Positions 57,654-64,000 of a stretch of 64,000 nucleotides of DNA are shown piece by piece. The stretch is from Fomitopsis serialis. Lineage: Eukaryota; Basidiomycota; Agaricomycetes; Polyporales; Fomitopsidaceae. A model generated the notes under the pieces. It was given only the letters and a program-made list of their open reading frames with translations. It did no database searches and was not told the origin of the DNA. A program made the position numbers and the translations under genes. How positions within the stretch are numbered: position 1 is the stretch's first letter; every line of letters begins with the position of its first letter. The stretch is from NCBI RefSeq assembly GCF_022376445.1, contig NW_025955001.1, forward strand, positions 241,037 to 305,036, in the 5' to 3' direction.

Positions 57654-58800
57654 CTCAGACCACCGAGAACGCCGCGAGAGAGATGCAGAAGGAGGAAGGG
57701 GAGAAAGGCAGGAAGAGATAAGAGGGGGAAGGGCGCGGGACGAGCAGAAAAGACGAGCACGAAGGCTCGTATACCGCAGGTACGCCCTCGATGCCCGTTC
57801 CCGCCTCGCCGTCCCCGCTCTCAGTGCCCACGCCGGCAGGCATATTGACGCACGAGGCGTCCGTCGTGCGTCCTGCTGGCCACGAACACGGCACGCCCGA
57901 CTTTCGGGATGACCTCTGTGTCGTACCCACCACGTTGCACGGCAACACGGCGGATGCACAGAGCTGCGCGTCCGACGTGCCCGTGTCATCGACACTGCCC
58001 GCGCCAGCAGGTGTACAAACGAGCACGAAGCCCGTTGTACGCTCTGCTGGCCACGAAGATGGCATGTCCATCTTCCGGGACCGACCTCATGGTCGTACCC
58101 GACGTTCCGCAGGATAGCATGTCGGACGTACATTGCTGCACGTCTGACGTGCCCCATCCATCTACGATCTGCCGCACAATGGGTACATCGAGCCTACCAC
58201 TTGATGTACACGCTGTCAGCGAGAACAACGATGCGCCCGGTGTATTCGCAAATGTACCCAGCGCGCTTGCCGACTCCTCATGCGCGAGCGGCGGCACCGG
58301 TGTACACAGTACACCCCACGATGGTGGACCCCGTACGCACATCATGGCCGCAACGCCCGCGTCGGAAGGCAGCATGACGAACAACGAGTTCGTTGTGTGC
58401 CTCCCTGACGTCAAAGATGGAGTGGTGGGCCTGTGCAGCAGCACTACAAGTGTGTCTGCTGACGACACGCCCGGAGAGGCCCCTAGTTCTGCCGGGCCGT
58501 CTCATTGTATTTCGATACCACCGCATGCGGCGGATACATCGAGCTCATCGCTGATGTATCCCCTGTCGCTTTCCCTCAGGGCATGCGTGATGTGCGTCTG
58601 CCCGTGCTCGGCGCTATCCTGCCCATTCCCATCTCGACTTCTCCGAGTCTGCTGCCCACACCGATGTGTGGTACAACGAGCACCGAGCTCGCTGCACCCG
58701 GTGTTGGCAACTCTACGGAGCCACTGACACCGTTGACCGCCTGGCTAACGAGTCCAGCGTTGTCGCGGCACACGACGCACGACTGGCACGTCTTTCTAAC
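57654..58800 (+). repeat. Large inverted repeat, left arm
   Basis: Read forward this matches the reverse complement of 64000 back to about 62690. The first 450 bp are nearly identical (from CAGACMACCGAGAACGCC on), then similarity falls inward. Plus frames encode a Ser/Thr/Pro-rich repeat peptide with two related units of about 55 residues (VVRPAGHEHGTPDFRDDL then VVRSAGHEDG, each followed by CASDVP or CTSDVP). A frameshift separates the units. No start, stop context or known domain identifies a gene. Confidence 0.9.
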
Positions 58801-60149
58801 TGTACTTACCACTACCTGCTAATCTGCCCAACATACAATGAACAATGTGTGTGCCTCGCGTCCGACCTCAGACCTGTCACAACCTCCATCGCGACCCTTC
58901 TCACCCGTCTCAAGGCCGTACGATGTCTCTTCCGATACATCCATGAGACCCGCCGCTTCGCGGCAGTGTACGGAGACGTCGACCTACGGTGCACTCCGGA
59001 TTTCAGATGATCAAGCTGCTCCAGATACTGTATAGCGAAGAGGACATTGTGAACAGTGTTACGGACACTACGGACAGGATTAAGATGGCATATATAAATC
59101 TCTTCTGTGCTACGTACAATACTTAACCGTGACCCGCATGTATTCACTGCCCGAGCCTAGATACTTACGACGCATACAGTATTTACTTATTCTGTTCCTA
59201 TCTTGTACACTTAGGCGTGCGTCTCGCCGAAGGCGCGCGCTTTACCAAAATGGAAAGCAGCCTTTTACTCCCAACCATATCGTCCGCGCGCGAACTATTC
59301 ACGCTGTATGACTGCGGGATTGGCCATCAACAAGAGTGCTCGTCGTGCTCTCGTCTCAAAGGTGTTAGCTCGTCACTGCACCTGGGATAGGCTCGTTGCC
59401 GACTCCCTTACAGTCCGGCTCGTTGCCGACTGCCAGCGCGAGCTCAACAGCCGCGTGAACGACCTTAACGAGGACTCAACAGTCCTCGTACGACCTCTAC
59501 GGGTTCTACGCCCCCTTAACGACCTCACAATTCATCAACTCATCTGCCCCGGTCGCCGAGCGACCACCATAGTTAGTCTCGCCGGGTAGCCCGCCCCTTG
59601 TGTCCAGGACTCGAACTGCCGAGCCCTAACAAACAGGGGGATCATGCCGGGTGATCAGTGGTGTTTCACAGTCAACGGACAGGTGTTCTATGTATATGAA
59701 GGGGATGAATACCATTCCGTTGAACGTTCAAACCGTTCTATGTGAGGATCTCAATGGAGAAGGTGAAGCAGCTGCTCGAGAGTGTGGTGCTCAGTGGACA
59801 GATTATCGGTGAAGGTGCCAGCCTTGTCATGCCCATGCGAGGTCGACTCCTTGTGCGTGCGATGACTGTCTGGTCGCATGGAAGGTTACTCGCGTTCCGG
59901 TGGAGGATGTGAGCATTCTGTTGAGGTCAGCCTTGCTGTCAAGCGCGACGAGGATGGTACACCCATCGTAGATGTATCGTGCCTCTTGTGGCATAATACC
60001 TGGTCTATGTACATGCGGGGTGAGGTAGCCACCACCTCAGAGACAGGTGAGGTGACTCTATCTGTGCCGTACTCGTACTCATACTTGCCCGCTTGCCAGC
60101 TGACGAGTAACAGGCGATGAGCCCCACTGGCAGGCACTTTGATTCCAGC
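58801..60149. other. Spacer within the large inverted repeat, no clear gene
   Basis: Short ORFs only. Near 59790-59870 one plus frame has a Cys-rich run (RCQPCHAHARSTPCACDDC) that could be a relic of a zinc-binding domain, but an in-frame stop precedes it. Confidence 0.3.
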
Positions 60150-62839
60150 TCAGCCATCGAGTACATACGATGAGGTCAGTACATCTGGCGACTCGGATGT
60201 ACTGGGCCTCATTGATTGCTCGATGACCTGCTTGGTGGTCTTGGTGGTCGAGGTCATGCACGCATGCCAGGTCGGTTCTTCGTACGTGCAGCGGGTACCC
60301 AACGTGTAGGGACTCGACACAAATGCGCCGAGGTTGGACTTGCGTCCGCGTGGGTTTCCGCGATCGAAGCTAACGGACTTGCTTGTCCCTGTGTCGGACG
60401 ACATGCCCGGCTTCCTAGTCTTCGACAAGACTGGCAACCGTGAAGATGGCAGTACATCCAACAGAGTGGGTGTACTGTGTTTCTTCACGCCGTCGTGCTC
60501 ACGGATTGTCGAAGCTGACGTGTGCAGTGTTGTCGACGAGCTCGCTATGCTCGGCGACAACGTCTTGATGGAGGATGTAGGGCGCACGTTCGAGCTCAGC
60601 TCCTCGTACGTGCAGCAGTTTTCCGGCCAAGAATATGTCGGTATATCCAAGGCGGATGTGTCATCCAACTTTTGACTCAAGCGCAGGCCGGTTTTGGCCT
60701 TGCTCGTCGGCCGAAGGTTCCTGCGCCTGCGAGCTTGACTCCTGGTGTGCACGGACTGGGGCCTGATCACGTAGTGCGGGAGGCCTGTACCGCTCGTACG
60801 AGCTTGAGTGAGACAGCTCATCTTGCGGGCGAGTCACAGTACTCGTTGATGGCGATGCTGACGGAGTCAGTACATCCTTTAAGTTGGATGTACTGTCCTT
60901 CGTCGAGCTCTTGTCCATCATGGCCGAGTTCTTGAGGCTGGACGACATGGCCAGTGTCAAATCCGGAGCCTTGCATCCCGTTGATGTAGAGGCAGTCGAC
61001 GCTGGTGCAGGCCGCGATGTCGATGAGCTGATCGACAAGCTTTTGGGCGCGTTGATCACGGCGTTGTCACCGGTGTCGGTCTCGCCATATGCAGCGAGCG
61101 AAGGGCTCGCTCTGCTCGATGACAGCATCTTGATAGAGGAGGACGAGCCAGTCGTGCTCAATTGCACGCTGACTGCGTCGCTTGACGGAGCCTTGACCGG
61201 GCTGGTCTTGCCCCTTGTCGGAGTAGGTGTGATCGACAATGCGGATGAGTCGATCGACGTGCTCAGAGGTACATCGATGGCGACATCATCGAGAGTGTTG
61301 TGCTCGCCATGTGCGGTGATCGTTGAGCTTGCTGTACTCGACGAACATGTCTTGACCGTGGAAGTGGGGGTAGACGCGTCGACCGTGCTTGATCACGCGT
61401 CGACAGCATCGCTGGGCGTAGGATACAGCCCAGACATGCCAGACATCGGTATAGCGATCAACGTGCTTCTCTGAACGTCGGTCGGAACTCCTTGTATTGC
61501 AGATATTTCGGCTTGTCTTGAGTCCTTGGTCTCGGACCGAAAACCGCGGGCAATCCCTTCCCCTCCTCCATCGTTGCAGAAGGAATTTGATCAATACAGT
61601 GTACATCGAGCGAGCTGTTGCTCGACGTACCCAGTACATGGGTTTGAGATACGCGCGAGCACGTTAGAGCGTGCGTTCGCGGTGTAGGCTCGTCAACAGT
61701 GACACGTCAAGCCTCGAGCTCGGCGTGCTCTCTGTACGAAGAGCAGGTGTTGTAGTATATGAAGAAGACGCGCCGGTCTGCTCGTTTGCACTCCGGACAC
61801 GTCGTACTTCGTGACCGGGGCTCGTTGACCAACTCATCGCGAAGATCATACCCTGACTGAATCGCCAGCAGCAGGTGCAACGAACTCATTGTTCGCTGTA
61901 CCATCTACTGGGATGGTACCGAATGCGTGCGCATCAAGGCATAAGCTTGACGGATATCAGTAGGCACGAACAGCGTGCGGACCGTGCATTCGAAGACTCA
62001 TCGACAGATAATACATCAAGCCTCGAGCTCCGAGTCGACGTAATTCCTATATGATGGATGGATGTCGCATGAAAGGCGTACGACACGTCGGTCATGCTGA
62101 GCTGCACGCCGAACACGTCGAGCGTCGCGACAGCGCTGGGCTCGTTAGCCAGGCCGTCGGACGGATCCTTGATGCTGGACGACATGGCCAATGTCGACTA
62201 CGGAGCCTTGCATCCCGTTGAGGTGGAGGTCGACGCTGATGTGGGCCGCAGTGTCGACAAGCTGATCGACGAGCTTTTGAGCGTGTCGATCGCGGCGTCG
62301 TCGCTGATGTTGGTATACATCGATGTGGATGCGTCGATCGACGTACTTCTGGGCGCGTCGATGGCGACGTCATCGCAGGTGGTGGGCTTGCTGTGCATGG
62401 TGAGTGATGAACTCGCCGTACTCGACGAGTATGCCTTGAAGGTAGATGTGGACGCGCCGAGCGTGCTTGATTGCACTCCGGCTGCGTCGCAGGGCATAGT
62501 ATTGATGATGGACTCGCACCTTGACGAAGGAGACGTCGCTGACGTGCGTCTGGGTACGTCGACGGCGACCTGGTCATGGTTGCGAATGTCGGTCTTGTCG
62601 TGCACGCAGAGCGACGGGCTCGGCGTAGACGACAATCGTGTCTTTGCGATGAAGCCAGATGCGTCGGTCGTGCTGGGTAGCACGCCGAACACGTCGTGCG
62701 TCGTGGCGGCACCCGGGTCATTAGCCAGGCCGTTATGAGGATTCGCTACCCCAGTAAGGTCGCCAATACCGGGTGCAGCGAGCTCGGTGCTCGTAGTACC
62801 ATACATCGGTGCCGGGGGCAGACTCGTGTCCATTGACAC
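60150..62839 (-). other. Ser/Thr-rich degenerate repeat region with long open frames
   Basis: The minus strand has open frames at 60821-60150, 61239-60661 and 62839-62198, the last continuing in the same frame after one TAG to 61934. Products are Ser/Thr-rich (ASTSTGCKAPDLTLAMSSSL and similar). The blocks near 60850-61420 and 62090-62490 are diverged direct repeats about 1.2 kb apart. The sense matches that of the inverted-repeat arms, so this may be an internally duplicated, decayed gene or mobile element. The plus strand is also open for long stretches, so coding status is unclear. Confidence 0.4.
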
Positions 62840-64000
62840 GGGAATGATAGGTCGTGGCGAGGACGCTCATGGATGGGATGCGTCGCGCGCACCCTGGAAG
62901 TCGGCTGTGTGTACGTCGAGCGGCGGGCTCGACATATGCGCAACACGACTCGGACGTGGTGTAGAGGATCAATAGGACGACCCGGTAGAACTAGCATGTT
63001 CTCCGGGTGCGTCGCTACGCCGAGTAGGGGCGTGTTGGATGGCGGCGAGCACGGGTGGCCGTACATTGCGCGTGTTCAGAGAAAGAGCAGCGGCGGATGC
63101 ATCAAGCAGAGGGCTCGACGTATCCGCAGCGTGCTGTGGTAGAAGTATAGGAAGAGGCGGTGTGGTAGAGCTCGAAGGCTCTCCAGACACGCCGCCTCGC
63201 GAAGTGGGGGCAGCAGACACGGTGGTCGTGCTACTGCTCAGGTCCAGTGCGCCGACTTGAACGTCAGAGAAGTGCGCGACGACCTTGTTGTCCGTCGTGC
63301 TACTTCCCGACTCGGGCACTGGAGCCGGTGACGTGCGTACCGGGTGCACCTTTGCAGAGTGTACCTCGGGGCCATCGGTCGCGCATGAGATGCCGACGAG
63401 CATGCCGGGTACATTTGCTAGTACATCGGGCGTTGCGTCATTCTCGTCGACAGCGGGTACATCGAGTGGTGTGCTCGACGTACCGTCTGTGTGTGGTTCG
63501 TAGGAGAACGGGGCGCGTCAGACGTGCAGCGATGCGCGTCCGACGTGTTGCCCTGGGGAACGCCGGGTACGGCGCTGAGGTCGTCCCGGAAGTCGAAGAC
63601 GCTGTCTTCTTGGCCAGCAGAGCGCACCACGGCTTCTTGCTCGTTGGTACGCCTGCTGGCGCGGGCAGTGTCGACGACACGGGCACGTCGGACGCGCAGC
63701 TCTGTGCGTCCCCCGTGTTGCCGTGCAACGTGGTGGGTACGACACAGAGGTCGTCCCGAAAGTCGGGCGTTCCGTGTTCGTGGCCAGTAGGACGCACGAC
63801 GGATGCCTCGTGCGTCGATACGCCTACTGGCGTGGGCACTGGGAGCGGGGACGGCGAGGCGGGATCGAGGGCGTACCTGCGGTATCCGAGCCTTCGTGCT
63901 CGTCTTTTCTGCTCGTCCCGCGCCCTTCCCCCTCTTATCTCTTCCTGCCTTTCTCCCCTTCCTCCTTCTGCATCTCTCTCGCGGCGTTCTCGGTTGTCTG
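62690..64000 (-). repeat. Large inverted repeat, right arm (continues beyond the window)
   Basis: Reverse-complement partner of 57654-58800. Identity is highest at the window edge, so the repeat almost certainly extends past 64000. Minus frames encode the same unit (VVRPTGHEHGTPDFRDDL, CASDVPVSSTLPAPAG), then VRSAGQEDSVFDFRDDL and TTELAAPGIGD-type segments. Small indels shift the frame relative to the left arm. Confidence 0.9.

Noticed and set aside
57528..58157. 209-codon minus-strand ORF across the left arm of the large inverted repeat
   Set aside because: Antisense to the frame that is shared with the right arm. Arg- and Ser-rich composition shadow.

Overview
The window is nuclear DNA of a filamentous basidiomycete, most likely an Agaricomycete and perhaps Polyporales. 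Genes are cut by many short (about 45-70 nt) GT-AG introns. The gene families present (F-box proteins with a YARR-type linker, DUF6534-type membrane proteins, large intron-rich P450s, membrane-anchored GtaA-type glutaminases) are characteristic of that group. There is no bacterial or organellar signal. I found no convincing tRNA, rRNA or CRISPR.

Layout. 1-3 kb: an F-box gene (-) flanked by two diverged direct repeats. 3.5-6.2 kb: an intact 13-exon cytochrome P450 (-) and a P450 remnant. 7.4-8 kb: a con-6-like gene (+). 9.2-18.4 kb: two complete extracellular/membrane glutaminases of the GtaA family (copies A and B, +), followed by a tail fragment at 20.4 kb. 21-22 kb: a short-chain dehydrogenase (-). 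23-24 kb: a disordered, probably nuclear protein (+). 25-29 kb: two degraded or atypical DUF6534-type membrane genes (-) with a lone glutaminase exon between them. 29.7-31 kb: a ZCCHC9-like zinc-knuckle protein (-), divergent from a DCC1-like gene (+) that carries an in-frame stop. 34.3-37.9 kb: glutaminase copy C (+). 38.3-44.7 kb: GPI18 mannosyltransferase (+), a DUF262 protein (-) and a NIPA-type Mg2+ transporter (+). 44.7-48.4 kb: gene-poor, with minisatellite-like DNA and a perfect 104-bp inverted repeat. 48.4-50.3 kb: a TCP11/SOK1-like gene with at least three frame breaks (+). 51-54 kb: glutaminase copy D, a 5'-truncated pseudogene (-). 54-64 kb: repeat-rich DNA dominated by a large inverted repeat whose second arm runs off the window.

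Main theme. A dispersed array of paralogous GtaA-type glutaminases fills much of the window: three complete genes, one pseudogene and two fragments. Each complete protein has a signal peptide, the extracellular glutaminase region, one glycine-zipper membrane helix and a cytoplasmic tail ending in a PPxY motif. This implies cell-surface glutamine hydrolysis, possibly controlled by Rsp5-type ubiquitin ligases. Conserved single-copy genes (DCC1, GPI18, ZCCHC9, NIPA, DUF262, TCP11) are interleaved with this accessory material, and two of them look broken. All exon boundaries were read by eye from splice signals and frame continuity. No alignment or database search was run.
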